Below, one piece after another: positions 16,546 to 25,750 of a stretch of 57,165 nt of DNA (positions are counted from its first letter, which is position 1; every line of letters begins with the position of its first letter). The stretch is from Sulfuricurvum sp. MLSB (GTDB lineage: Bacteria; Campylobacterota; Campylobacteria; Campylobacterales; Sulfurimonadaceae). Location: assembly GCF_000747095.1 (NCBI RefSeq), contig NZ_JQGL01000017.1:1-57165 (forward strand), written 5' to 3'. A model generated the notes under the pieces. That model saw nothing but the letters and a program-made list of their open reading frames with translations, ran no database searches and had not been told where the DNA came from. The translations under genes and the position numbers were made by a program.

Positions 16546-18639
16546 TTAGATTTTGAGCTTGTAAATTTTTGTCATCGGATCGAGAATGACCGGCTCGAAC
16601 AGATCTTTGTCGTAGTGCTCAAAGACGAACATCTGGATATACGTCGAGTTCAGGTAAAAATCATCAAGAACCATAAAGCGTCCGTAGTTCGGCATATAAA
16701 CAATATTCAACCCTTCGGAGGCGAATTGCTGCCGATTGACCTGCAATTTATTGTTCTGATCGTAGCCGACTTGATAAAACTCTTTGATCGGAATCTCCTG
16801 ATTCCCTATTTTCAGAATGTTTTTTTCTTTCAATACCGTAATGCCGTTGCCGAGATCCAGCGCTTTTCCGGTGTCCTGGACGGACGCGGTGCTGTACATG
16901 TAGGGCTGTTGGCGGTTGTCGGGCGCATTGAGGTCCAGATTGCTAAACAACGTAATCGTCGGGAGGATATCGATCATCCGCCACGGGAGGTAGACATAGA
17001 CATCGCGGGTCTTTTTCGGCAGCACGACGGACTCTTCATAGCGAAGGGTGTCAAGGTAGTCGCTGACGTTCTTGGGAACGCCGTTTTGGCCTATGAACAG
17101 GGTGTCCGCGATTTCTTTGTATCCCGAAGACACATACGTTTCGACGGCGATGCGGGCAAGGCGCGCCGCTTCTATCGGCGAAGAGGTCGTTAGAATCTCA
17201 CTGACGATAAAATTATCATGATTGTGCTTTCCTCCGTCGATCAACGTATTGGTGTGAGTGTAAAACCACAGGGGATACCCGTAGTCCCACCAGGCAACCG
17301 TGTAATCTTTGGAGTCGGAGAGCGATTTGAATTTTTCGAGCGCGGAAACTTCTTTCGCGCTCATTACGGTCGGAACCTTGTACTCTAGAATGTGGGCGAT
17401 ATGGGGGGAAAGGAAAATGAGCGTCGATGCGACAATGATGCCGTAGCGGATTTTCAGCGATGCGGCGGTTGCCGTGATCACATAAAGAAAATAGACGGCG
17501 CCTAACGCCGCGACCGGAACGGCGTAGATAGTAAAGCGCAATCCGCCCCAGAAGGAAAAGAGGCCGATTCCCAGAAGAGGAAGGGTCAAAACAAACGCTT
17601 TGTGCCGAAAAACCAGGGCGATGTAGCCGATGAAAGCGACAAACAGCAAAGGGATGCTTCCGCTGATACGGTTAGCGATTTCGGAAAACGGTATTTTCCC
17701 CGCTTCGCGAACCGTCTGGGTTACTTGAAAGAAGTGGAGCCCTTCGCTTTCAGTCCCTTTGGCAGTGTAGCTGAGGATTTTGGCCCATATCAGCGAAGCG
17801 ACGTTGCCGTTGACCAAAAAGACGGCAAACGCGGCGGCCCCGAGGATGATCAGGACGCGGATAGAGAGAATCCCGCGCTGATAAAGGAAGGTGAGTGTGG
17901 CAATCAGGACAATCTTGATCCACACCGGCACTAAAAAGAGGGAAACCGACAGGAGCGCGATGGAATAATAGGTAAAGGACTCTTTGCGGTGGAATACCAG
18001 CATGTATCCCATGTAAAAGATGCTTACCGCATAGATGACGGACAGCCCCTGATCGTATAAAAAGGGGTAGAACATGATCGAAAACGCACTGAGCAGCGCC
18101 CATGTGATATTCTCTTTCATCGTGGTGGCGATCAGGAAATAAACGATCATCATCGGCGCCATGGCAGAGAACATATCGGTATCGTAATAGCCCGCCATTG
18201 TGCGGTTATAGTAGCTCCACGCGATCGATGCCAGCAATGCGGAGAAAAAACCGAAATACGGGGCATTGAAAAGACGCGCAATCAAAATCAGCGGGACGAC
18301 GACGAGCGAGGAGATGAAAACGGGGAGGTATAGAACAACGCTCTCAAGGGGAAAGACTTTGGAAAGCAATGCCGTGAGCGCTATGGTCGCCGAGCTCCAC
18401 GGCTCTGCGATTCGAGGGTTGGCGTCAAAAATATGGCTCAGTGCATTGTGCGCCGCCGTAGCGAAATAATAGCCGTCATTGGTGTTGATCATCAGCTGAT
18501 TATTCCAGTAAAACTCCGGCATCCCAGAGGCCCAGTCGATCCAGATCAGCCGCATGGCGACACTGAACGCGTAGGCGACAACCATTAAGAGAATAAGGTG
18601 AAGCGTTGAGGTCCGCTCATTCGGGAGTGAAAAATTCAT
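16546..18639 (-). CDS. pglB: Oligosaccharyltransferase, STT3/PglB family
   Basis: 697 residues: about thirteen membrane helices (to residue about 415), then a periplasmic domain. Catalytic features are NTNDGYYF (metal-binding Asp about 55), the NRTMAGYYDTDMF loop (about 145-157), an acidic residue in FSEIANRISGS (about 320), and the WWDYG acceptor-binding motif at about 450-454, followed by TLIDGGKHNHDN as in Campylobacter PglB. It transfers lipid-linked oligosaccharide to Asn in D/E-x-N-x-S/T sequons in the periplasm. ATG 18639 overlaps the upstream stop (TGATG); the TTG just before it is not needed. It lies directly before pglC. The sugar enzymes in the operon indicate an unusual donor glycan. 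Confidence 0.95.
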   Translation of the reverse strand: MNFSLPNERTSTLHLILLMVVAYAFSVAMRLIWIDWASGMPEFYWNNQLMINTNDGYYFATAAHNALSHIFDANPRIAEPWSSATIALTALLSKVFPLESVVLYLPVFISSLVVVPLILIARLFNAPYFGFFSALLASIAWSYYNRTMAGYYDTDMFSAMAPMMIVYFLIATTMKENITWALLSAFSIMFYPFLYDQGLSVIYAVSIFYMGYMLVFHRKESFTYYSIALLSVSLFLVPVWIKIVLIATLTFLYQRGILSIRVLIILGAAAFAVFLVNGNVASLIWAKILSYTAKGTESEGLHFFQVTQTVREAGKIPFSEIANRISGSIPLLFVAFIGYIALVFRHKAFVLTLPLLGIGLFSFWGGLRFTIYAVPVAALGAVYFLYVITATAASLKIRYGIIVASTLIFLSPHIAHILEYKVPTVMSAKEVSALEKFKSLSDSKDYTVAWWDYGYPLWFYTHTNTLIDGGKHNHDNFIVSEILTTSSPIEAARLARIAVETYVSSGYKEIADTLFIGQNGVPKNVSDYLDTLRYEESVVLPKKTRDVYVYLPWRMIDILPTITLFSNLDLNAPDNRQQPYMYSTASVQDTGKALDLGNGITVLKEKNILKIGNQEIPIKEFYQVGYDQNNKLQVNRQQFASEGLNIVYMPNYGRFMVLDDFYLNSTYIQMFVFEHYDKDLFEPVILDPMTKIYKLKI

Positions 18640-19637
18640 CAAGAGCCTCGAAACAGGATTTTTTTTGTGAGCGCTATTATACCGCCAATGCCCCCAAAGC
18701 CGTAGCTAAAGTGCAAGACGATGAAGGCGGCGATCTGGTGAAGCCACGTTGTATTTTTTTTGATCTGAGCGGATCGGACGGCGATGATGCCAAGGTACAT
18801 GCCCAGTAATGTGCCGCTGATACACAGAAACGGCGGGTACAGCAGAGCAAGCAGCGTCGGAACGATCAGCCCCAGTACGAACAGCAACGGCACGAAGTGG
18901 CGCAGGCTTAATGAGCGGAGCGTATGGGTGTAGTAGGGGGTGAGGATATTCCAGTAGCCGTTTTGGTAGTTGTTTCGGGCAAGCCCCGCATAGGTCTCGC
19001 GCGCATAATAGGTGCAGGTGACCTCGGGGATCAGGTAAATTTTTCCGCCGCCGCGTAGAATCCGCTTGTTGAGTTCGATGTCCTGATTGCGAATGAGCCG
19101 TTCATCGAAGAGTCCGAACGTCTCAAAAGCGTCCCGGCGGTAGCAGCCGAACGCGACGGTATCGACTTCTTCGACGGTTGCCGCGCCGCTGCGGAAACGG
19201 CTTCCCGTTCCGAGACGGTCTTCGAGGACGTTGATGATTGCGTTGGCCGTCGGGGTATCGGAAACGGTACGGGTGTTCAAAACGCCGCCCGTGCACGCGG
19301 CGTCCAGACGGATCGATTCGGTAACCAGCTTTTCAAAATAGTCTTGCGGATAGTCTCCGTGGGCCGAGAGGATGACGATGAATTCCCCGTCTCCTTGTGT
19401 GATTCCCAGATTCAAAGCCTGAGGAGTAGCGCGCTCAGGATTGTCGATAAGGCGGATGATGGGATGTACGGCCGCGTATTCGCCTACGATTCGCCGGGTG
19501 GCATCATCGCTGATCCCGTCGACGACGAGTATCTCCATCGCTTCTTTGGGGTAGGTGGAAGAAAGGATCGAATCGAGGCATTTGGCGATGTAGCGCTCTT
19601 CATTGCGGCAGGGGATAATAACGGATAATTTTTTCAT
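18639..19637 (-). CDS. Family 2 glycosyltransferase with C-terminal membrane helices
   Basis: 332 residues. The GT-A fold begins SVIIPCRNEERYIAKCLDSI and ILVVDGISDDAT, the usual GT2 start. The metal-binding position normally a DxD reads LSAHGDYP, so it is shifted. It continues with AFGCYRRDAFETFGLFDE, then an E/D-x-x-N-x-R-x-x-R-G-G helix (IELNKRILRGGGKIY). The last 90 residues contain two or three membrane helices, so it acts at the inner-membrane face. It probably adds a sugar to the undecaprenyl-linked glycan made for PglB, immediately downstream (1-base overlap). Substrate cannot be deduced. Confidence 0.82.
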   Translation of the reverse strand: MKKLSVIIPCRNEERYIAKCLDSILSSTYPKEAMEILVVDGISDDATRRIVGEYAAVHPIIRLIDNPERATPQALNLGITQGDGEFIVILSAHGDYPQDYFEKLVTESIRLDAACTGGVLNTRTVSDTPTANAIINVLEDRLGTGSRFRSGAATVEEVDTVAFGCYRRDAFETFGLFDERLIRNQDIELNKRILRGGGKIYLIPEVTCTYYARETYAGLARNNYQNGYWNILTPYYTHTLRSLSLRHFVPLLFVLGLIVPTLLALLYPPFLCISGTLLGMYLGIIAVRSAQIKKNTTWLHQIAAFIVLHFSYGFGGIGGIIALTKKILFRGS

Positions 19638-20134
19638 AGAGATTCAGAACCTGTAGCGGATTTGGCCGGAACGCCGTAGGCGGTCGCTCCGGAGGGGATT
19701 GAGCGGTTGACGAGACTGGCGGCGCCGATGATCGCTCCGCGTCCGATGACGAGCCCCGACCGCCCTGAGAGAATCGTGCAGCGCATCCCGATGTAGGCCC
19801 CTTCTTCGATAAGTATCGGCGTATGGGCCTGATTTTTTCCGTGGCAGGCGAAATAGCACCCGTACGAGATCGTGACGTTATCGCCGATTGTGGTCAAAGA
19901 GGGGTCCATGTCGTCCAGATAGCATTTCATCCCGATAAAGACGTTTTTCCCGATTTTGAACCCGATCGCGCGGTAGAGCAGAATGCGCAGGGTGTTGTAG
20001 GGGATTGCGGGGATCACCGCCACGTTAATGAACTTTCGGATCGGTTTCCAGAGGATGAGCCAAAACGGGTAGCGTGTATAGTACGGCGGGGTGCGTCGCA
20101 GCACGTATGTGTAAAAAAGACGGACCAGAAACAT
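19634..20134 (-). CDS. Left-handed beta-helix O-acetyltransferase (WcaF/LbH type)
   Basis: 166 residues with a hydrophobic N-terminal part (RYPFWLILWKPIRKF, then GFKIGKNVFIG) and hexapeptide repeats: IGKNVFIGMKCY, IGDNVTISYGCY, ILIEEGAYIGMRCTIL, LVIGRGAIIGAASLVN. The usual catalytic histidine position reads YFACHGKNQAH. This matches colanic-acid-type acetyltransferases that O-acetylate glycans, rather than PglD/NeuD, which have an extra Rossmann domain. It overlaps GT4 by 1 base and GT2 by 4 bases in the glycan operon, so it likely decorates the same glycan or its lipid-linked precursor. Confidence 0.8.
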   Translation of the reverse strand: MFLVRLFYTYVLRRTPPYYTRYPFWLILWKPIRKFINVAVIPAIPYNTLRILLYRAIGFKIGKNVFIGMKCYLDDMDPSLTTIGDNVTISYGCYFACHGKNQAHTPILIEEGAYIGMRCTILSGRSGLVIGRGAIIGAASLVNRSIPSGATAYGVPAKSATGSESL

Positions 20135-21264
20135 TATGCCCCCTTTGAGGTAAGCTGTGAATAAAGCGCGAAGAGTTTACGTTTTTCGCACTCCCAGTTG
20201 TAGATGTCCATGACCGCTTTTTTACCGTTTTGCCCCATTTTTTCCGCTTCATAGGGATGGGTGATCAAATACTCGATTGCTTTGGCGATATCGTCCGGGT
20301 CGAGCGGATCGACCAGCACTCCGCATTCGGCCGTTTCGACGATGGAGCGCCACAGCGGAAAATCGGAGGCAATGACGGGGATTCCGGCGGCCATGTATTC
20401 GAACATCTTGACCGGCAGCGCGTCCATGTAGTTTTGGGTGGGGTGCAGCGTGACCAGCCCTGCTTTGGAACGGCTGAGTAGATCGGCAATTCCGGCGCGC
20501 CCCAGAAAACCGAGCTCGTTGACCTTATCCCAGCCGGGAGTGCGGGAAGATAGAAGGTGTGTCTGTGAAGACTCAAACGAACCCGCCAAATTTAGCCGCA
20601 CGTTGCGCGTATGGCTCATCGCTTCGACGATTTCGAGGATACCGCGGATTTTGGCGATGCCGCCGATGTAACACACTTCGTTTTTTTTCACATCCCACGG
20701 AGTGTCGTTGGAAAGCTCGCCGAGAATCGGAAAGTTGTTGATATCGACCGTCTGCGGATTGATCCGTAAAAATTTTTCCCGTATGTAGGGCGTTGCGGTG
20801 ACGATGGCGTCAAAGCGCCGACATGCATAGCGCTCGTACATTTCGGAAGCTTTGGAGAGGATGATTTTGGCCGCTTTGTTCAAGTAGGGTTTGCCAAGAA
20901 TCTGTTTGGGAAGGTCTTCGTGAGCGTCGAAAATGACCGTTTTCCCCCGTTTTTTGAGTTTGAGACCGATCGGCATGAGTTCGGGGTCGTGCAGATGATA
21001 TACGTCGGCGTCCAGTTCGAGCGCTTTGCCGTAGACGGCACTTACGGTGCGGGTAATACGCGAGAGGCGGCCGCCCGTTCGCGCACCGGCATCGATGATG
21101 GCGACGTTGTTCTTGACTTCGTCTCCAAGGCCGTCGGCAACGATGAGGCTAACGGAGTGTTCGGCGATTTCGGCCAGAGAAGAACACTCTTTGACGAAAA
21201 TGCGGGTGTCGTAGCGGGGATGGACGGACGTTAAATGGGCGATTTTAATTAATTTTGATGTCAT
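20134..21264 (-). CDS. Family 4 glycosyltransferase (GT-B fold)
   Basis: 376 residues. Features of a GT4 enzyme are KIAHLTSVHPRYDTRIFVKE at the start, DVYHLHDPELMPIGLKLKKR, and the C-terminal Rossmann part with the E-x7-E-like LPVKMFEYMAAGIPVIASDF followed by ECGVLVDP. It is cytoplasmic, acting on undecaprenyl-linked intermediates. ATG 21264 is chosen because upstream in-frame sequence lies inside the asparagine-synthetase-like gene; the overlap of 20 bases with it is large for the operon. It abuts the acetyltransferase. Donor and acceptor are not predictable, though ManNAc/GlcNAc-type transfer is common in this class. Confidence 0.88.
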   Translation of the reverse strand: MTSKLIKIAHLTSVHPRYDTRIFVKECSSLAEIAEHSVSLIVADGLGDEVKNNVAIIDAGARTGGRLSRITRTVSAVYGKALELDADVYHLHDPELMPIGLKLKKRGKTVIFDAHEDLPKQILGKPYLNKAAKIILSKASEMYERYACRRFDAIVTATPYIREKFLRINPQTVDINNFPILGELSNDTPWDVKKNEVCYIGGIAKIRGILEIVEAMSHTRNVRLNLAGSFESSQTHLLSSRTPGWDKVNELGFLGRAGIADLLSRSKAGLVTLHPTQNYMDALPVKMFEYMAAGIPVIASDFPLWRSIVETAECGVLVDPLDPDDIAKAIEYLITHPYEAEKMGQNGKKAVMDIYNWECEKRKLFALYSQLTSKGA

Positions 21265-23053
21265 AGATCCGCTCCCATTCGGCGATGTTAAAAAGTTTCC
21301 ATTTTGTTTTTGCGTCCAGTTTCGAATAGTCATACGGATCGCATACGCTTCGGAGCAGCAGGCTGTTGCGCACCGATGTTTCCATGGTCGGCGCGAGTTG
21401 TTTGAGCCATGTCGCCGTAGGAGCCTCGAACCCGATTTTGTCCCTGCGCCATACGACATCCGAGGGGAGGAACTTTTCGACCCCTCTGCGCAGCAGGTAT
21501 TTCGTCCAACCGTCGCGGATTTTCAGCTCGTTGCGGATCGCAAGAGCATTCTCGACGTTCCGATAGTCCACGAACGGTAACCTAGCCTCGATCGAATGGG
21601 ACATCGAGTTTTTGTCTTCGTATTTGAGAAGATGGGGCAGTTGAGTGGAGGTGATTTCCAGAAGCTGCAATCCCAGAATGTTACCATAGTTTCGGGCCGA
21701 ATCGCGGAGGGTGTCTAGGCTGAGATGGCCGAAATACTCGGGTTTGATGAATGACAACTTCTTTTTGAGCCGCCATAGCCGGATCGACGCGTTCGTGAAA
21801 TAGACGAAATACTGGAGCAGTTTCCATACGGTCAGTTTGGAATGCCGGAAACTCAGCCAGAACCCCCGGATTTTCTCGGAACCTTTGAGGCTCAGGAGAT
21901 AGGCGGGGAGGTAGCGTTCGTATCCCATGAGAGTTTCGTCTCCGCCCTGGCCGTCGAGCATTACTTTGCAGCCGAGCCGGTTCGCTTCCTCGAAGACAAG
22001 GTACTGCATGACGATCGAGGGGCTTCCGAAAGGTTCCTCCTGAATACGAATCACGTTTTCGAGGCATTCGCGGAATGCGTTAGCATCCGGTTCGATGACG
22101 CTTAGTTTCAAGGCGCAGTGGTCGGCGACTTTTTTAGCCCACCGGCTTTCGTCGCTGGCGGCTTCGGTCGATTTGGCATGGATGGCGTTCAGTGAGCGTT
22201 CGGTAGTATTGTACATTTTTGCGGCGATTGCGGCGACGCTTGAGCTGTCGAGTCCGCCGCTGAGGCAGGTTCCCACTCTGACGTCGGAGCGGAGACGGAT
22301 TTTGACGGCGTCTTCGAGAGTAGCGGCATAGGTGCGGACCGCTTCTTCTTCCTCCAGTGCGCCGAGTTTCTCATCAACCGTGATTGCGTAATAGCGCCGC
22401 AGGGTAAATTCCCCCGTTTTGAGATCGTAGAGGAGATTGTGCGACGGGAGGAGTTTGAAGACCCCCTCAAAAAATGTCTCGTCGGTGTGCTCTTCGTAGC
22501 TCAGCACCAGGTAGTCCATCAGGATTTTCGTATTGACTTTCCGCTCGTCCAGAAAAGGGAAGAGCTGTTTGATCTCCGAGCCAAAGGCGAACCGTTCGGG
22601 GGTCTGCGTATAATAAAACGGCTTGACCCCGAAGCGGTCGCGACTGCAGAAGAGAGTCTCTTTTTCACGGTCGTAGAGGGCGAAGGCCCACATTCCGTTG
22701 AAGTGCGAAACGCACGCCTCCCCCCAGTGTTCGTATGCCGCCAGGATTACTTCAGTGTCGGTATGGGAGGTGAACGAATACCCATCGTCAATAAGCTCTT
22801 CGCGCAATTCGAGGTAATTGTAGACTTCTCCGTTGTAGACGATGACGTAGCGCTGGGAGCGGTGCATGGGCTGGTGTCCCTCAGGGCTGAGGTCGAGGAT
22901 CGAGAGTCTCCGGTGGCCGAGGGCAACGTTTTTTTCCAGAAAGAACCCCTCGTCATCAGGCCCCCTGTGGCGGATCAGCCCGTTCATGGACCCGATCTCC
23001 TCGGAGGAAACCGGAGTATTGTTTCTGTCGATAATTCCGCTAATTCCACACAT
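21245..23053 (-). CDS. AsnB-type glutamine amidotransferase in glycan operon
   Basis: 602 residues, complete. The N-terminal glutaminase domain starts with the nucleophile Cys2 (MCGISGIIDR), RHRGPDDEG, VIVYNGEVYNYLELREEL, and NGMWAFALYD. The C-terminal synthetase domain has LSGGLDSSSVAAIA (ATP pyrophosphatase loop), MLDGQGGDETLMGYERYL and SHSIEARLPFVDYRNVE. These are all features of asparagine synthetase B. In glycan clusters such paralogues (for example WbpS) amidate uronic acids to uronamides. Because wbpA-B-D-E make a diacetamido-uronic acid in the same operon, amidating that sugar is a reasonable inference, though plain asparagine synthesis is not excluded. Gap to the upstream 453-residue gene is 3 bases. 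Confidence 0.85.
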   Translation of the reverse strand: MCGISGIIDRNNTPVSSEEIGSMNGLIRHRGPDDEGFFLEKNVALGHRRLSILDLSPEGHQPMHRSQRYVIVYNGEVYNYLELREELIDDGYSFTSHTDTEVILAAYEHWGEACVSHFNGMWAFALYDREKETLFCSRDRFGVKPFYYTQTPERFAFGSEIKQLFPFLDERKVNTKILMDYLVLSYEEHTDETFFEGVFKLLPSHNLLYDLKTGEFTLRRYYAITVDEKLGALEEEEAVRTYAATLEDAVKIRLRSDVRVGTCLSGGLDSSSVAAIAAKMYNTTERSLNAIHAKSTEAASDESRWAKKVADHCALKLSVIEPDANAFRECLENVIRIQEEPFGSPSIVMQYLVFEEANRLGCKVMLDGQGGDETLMGYERYLPAYLLSLKGSEKIRGFWLSFRHSKLTVWKLLQYFVYFTNASIRLWRLKKKLSFIKPEYFGHLSLDTLRDSARNYGNILGLQLLEITSTQLPHLLKYEDKNSMSHSIEARLPFVDYRNVENALAIRNELKIRDGWTKYLLRRGVEKFLPSDVVWRRDKIGFEAPTATWLKQLAPTMETSVRNSLLLRSVCDPYDYSKLDAKTKWKLFNIAEWERIYDIKIN

Positions 23054-23056
23054 AGG

Positions 23057-24418
23057 TTACTTCCGTATCTCTTGTTTGATAAAGGCTTCGAGCTGTTGAG
23101 AGTGATTCGTCGCCCATAAAGGGGACGTTTCGTTTTCGAAAGGGAGTTCCGCCGCTGCGGCAAACCCGTGCACGTCTTGGATAATGCGGATGTTTCTGCT
23201 CTTCATACCGCCCATGAAATTCGTGGCCAGACCGTCGATGTCGGCCAGGATCGCTATTTTTCCGAAAAAAAGAGCTTCCTGCGCACAGGTTGAATAACAG
23301 GTCATATGAATATCCGAAACGCGCATGACATCGTAACATGAATATTCACCCTTGAACAGATAGACGTTGGGACCCATGCCGAATTCGGCATAATAATCCC
23401 GGTCGAAATGCCTCAGAGAGAATATAAAAGCGATGTCGGTATGCTCTCTGGCAAGTTCGCGAATGAAAAGGGCGAGCTTTTTTTCGGCCGTGTACTGGGT
23501 TGATACGGAGACACTTAGGCGGTATCTGCCGGTGAGGTCGAGGAGTTCTTCGGGGAGCGGTTCGCGTGCGATCAGCTCCAGCTGGTAGCGGCCGACGGGA
23601 TAGATTCGGGTAAATGGGTTGTTCGGGGTGTTTTCGAGTGCACGCTTATCGTATTCTCCGAATGCAAGCAAAACATCGGGGAAATAGGAGGTATCGAGCG
23701 GTTTGCTCAGGTTGTAGGCGAAATGTTCGGCGCCGATGGCGGAATGTTGCGCTTCGACGGTTTTGATCCCCAGTTCCGATGCGGCTTTGAGGATCGCCTG
23801 ATCGCTGTCGTAGCAGCTGACAAAGACCGCTTTGGGGCGGTAGAGCGCAAACAGCAGCCGGTAAACCTTTCTGCGTACGTTGAACGCACGGATGAAGGAA
23901 TCGTAATCAAAGGAGGTCGCGTTCTCACGGTTGATGGTATCGAGCAGCGGTATTTCGATGCGTTGTCCCAGCAGCCGTTGGGGAACGAGCAGCAGGCGGA
24001 CGATCATGTCGATTAGTCGTTTGGAGACGATTCGTTTCGTCGATATACGGTTTCGGGGGAGATGATCCGGGTTTGGGAGATCGACGTAGAGGCATTTCTC
24101 CTTCCCCAGCAGGTCAATGAGCGCTTCAAAAGCTTTTTCGCGGTAGATCCCCTGGTGCAGGAAACGCGACTGCGTGTTGGAAAAAACGACGTATTCGTAG
24201 CGTTTGAACCAGTTTCGGAAGCCGTAAAACGTTTCGCGGAGTGCTTTGAATGCTTTTTGGAGAGAGTTTTGCTTCCGTTGCCGAGCGTACTCTCCCGTCA
24301 TATTCTGGACCGTGTGCCAGAAATAATAGGTTCTCAGGTACGACCAGACTTGTTCTCCTTCGTAACGAATGGTTTCGACGTCGTAACGGCGTTCGGTTTG
24401 TTTAAACGTGCTGTTCAT
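23057..24418 (-). CDS. Unassigned glycan-operon protein, possible GT-B glycosyltransferase
   Basis: A 453-residue cytoplasmic protein I do not recognise by family. The N-terminal third is rich in basic and aromatic residues. The C-terminal half has a Rossmann-like order: FVSCYDSDQAILKAASELGI, VEAQHSAIGAE, LLAFGEYDKRAL, YPVGRYQLELIA, SVSVSTQYTAEKKLALFIRE and CYSTCAQEALFFGKIAILAD. The last is like the acidic donor-binding helix of capsule/teichoic-acid (CDP-glycerol) transferases. No membrane helices. It overlaps the flippase by 17 bases. A role as a transferase in assembly of the lipid-linked glycan is plausible but not proven. Confidence 0.55.
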   Translation of the reverse strand: MNSTFKQTERRYDVETIRYEGEQVWSYLRTYYFWHTVQNMTGEYARQRKQNSLQKAFKALRETFYGFRNWFKRYEYVVFSNTQSRFLHQGIYREKAFEALIDLLGKEKCLYVDLPNPDHLPRNRISTKRIVSKRLIDMIVRLLLVPQRLLGQRIEIPLLDTINRENATSFDYDSFIRAFNVRRKVYRLLFALYRPKAVFVSCYDSDQAILKAASELGIKTVEAQHSAIGAEHFAYNLSKPLDTSYFPDVLLAFGEYDKRALENTPNNPFTRIYPVGRYQLELIAREPLPEELLDLTGRYRLSVSVSTQYTAEKKLALFIRELAREHTDIAFIFSLRHFDRDYYAEFGMGPNVYLFKGEYSCYDVMRVSDIHMTCYSTCAQEALFFGKIAILADIDGLATNFMGGMKSRNIRIIQDVHGFAAAAELPFENETSPLWATNHSQQLEAFIKQEIRK

Positions 24419-25667
24419 GGTTTCTCCAAAACATCCAGGGCATGGGATAGAGCCGGTAGGCGACGATCCATCCGAGGAGAAAAATCATCCCGTATCCGCA
24501 AACGAGGGCGTAGGCCGAGCCGATGACGCCGTAACGGAGGATAAAAAAATAGTTCAAGCCCCACAGCACTGCGAGCGAGAGGGTTGTAATGACCGAGAGA
24601 AGGTAGGTTTTTTTTACGTAGAAGATGTAGTTGGTCACGATGAAATAAAATCCCTGCAACAAGAAAGCGACTGACAATACCTGCGACAGTACGATACCGC
24701 TCCGGTAGCCTTCCCCGATGAAAAAACGGTACACAAGCGGTATGAAGGCAATGAAAACGAGGGTGAATCCGGACATTGCCAGCGCGACTTTGTACGTTTG
24801 TCGGACGATAAGGATTTTGGTTTGGAGTGAAGGAGTGGCGTTGAGCTGTTCATAGAGATGCGGCATCCATGCTTGGTTGATTGAGGTCATGACGATCAGG
24901 ATGGCGCCGGCAACCTGAAATGCGACGCTATAGATTCCGACTTCTCCGGCCCCCAGCATATTGGCCAAAAAAAGTTTGTCCGACATCGCCAGTAAAATTC
25001 CCGCCAGGGTGTGGGGAAGCAAGGGGATGCCGAAGCGCAGCGCTTCTTTGATTGTGCCGCGTGAAACGCGAAACTCCAGGTACCCCAGACGGCGAAGTAC
25101 AGCGAGGCTGACAAGCGTAAAAACGGTGTATGCTGCGACGATCCCCAGAATACGTCCTTCCCATCCCATTCCCATCGAAATGATGAAATAGAGGGTAAAG
25201 GCGAAATTCACGAGGGTAAGGGAGATTTTGAATTTTCCGTAATTCAGCGGTTCCTTTTTGGCCTGGAAGATGACCGGCAGCATCGTCGGGATCGACTGCA
25301 TTAGGACGAAAAAAGGGACGTAGAGAATCCATTGCACAGGAATTTTGAATATATCCGAAAGAGGGTTTTGGAAAAGGAAAAAAAGGAGCTGCAAGATGCT
25401 GAAAGCTCCAATCGGTATCCAAATCATCGACGAAACGAAGTGGCCAAACTCGGTGCGGGAGAGTTTGGAGTATTCCATCACGAACAAGCTGTGAATGTTT
25501 AACAGGACAAACGGAAACGACAGGCTCATTAAAAGCTGAACCAGTGAAAGTTTCCCGTAATCATGTGGGTTCAGGTACGACGTCAGCAGCGGCAGCAGCA
25601 AAAACGGCAGCGCGGCATTGACCATGTTGGCTGCCGAATAGGAAAAAATGTGTTTGCGCAGACTCAC
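24402..25667 (-). CDS. Polysaccharide flippase (Wzx/MATE-like)
   Basis: 421 residues with twelve hydrophobic segments and no large loops, starting at GTG 25667, which overlaps the upstream 28-codon frame (GTGA). The first helix region (HIFSYSAANMVNAALPFLLL) and FGIPLLPHTLAGILLAMSDKLF are typical of O-antigen/polysaccharide flippases. It would translocate undecaprenyl-linked glycan across the inner membrane. In Campylobacter this step for N-glycans is done by the ABC flippase PglK; here a Wzx-type protein lies in the operon instead and may serve PglB or a parallel polymer. Confidence 0.88.
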   Translation of the reverse strand: MSLRKHIFSYSAANMVNAALPFLLLPLLTSYLNPHDYGKLSLVQLLMSLSFPFVLLNIHSLFVMEYSKLSRTEFGHFVSSMIWIPIGAFSILQLLFFLFQNPLSDIFKIPVQWILYVPFFVLMQSIPTMLPVIFQAKKEPLNYGKFKISLTLVNFAFTLYFIISMGMGWEGRILGIVAAYTVFTLVSLAVLRRLGYLEFRVSRGTIKEALRFGIPLLPHTLAGILLAMSDKLFLANMLGAGEVGIYSVAFQVAGAILIVMTSINQAWMPHLYEQLNATPSLQTKILIVRQTYKVALAMSGFTLVFIAFIPLVYRFFIGEGYRSGIVLSQVLSVAFLLQGFYFIVTNYIFYVKKTYLLSVITTLSLAVLWGLNYFFILRYGVIGSAYALVCGYGMIFLLGWIVAYRLYPMPWMFWRNHEQHV

Positions 25668-25750
25668 AGGTACAGCCCAGCTACTTTGAAATTGATCTCT
25701 TTGTCGCGAGTGACGACGATGATTGCTACAACAGGCTGCTTTTCAATCAT
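25664..25750 (-). pseudogene. 28-residue remnant, probably of a family 2 glycosyltransferase
   Basis: An open frame of 28 codons fills the space between the acyltransferase and flippase genes. It starts with ATG 25750, overlapping the upstream gene by 8 bases, and its TGA overlaps the flippase GTG by 4. Residues 6-17 read VVAIIVVTRDKE, the way many GT2 proteins begin (VAIIVVTYNR). The remaining eleven residues have no such match. The simplest reading is that a glycosyltransferase gene has lost its middle and the scar kept the translational coupling. A functional small peptide is possible but unsupported. Confidence 0.45.
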
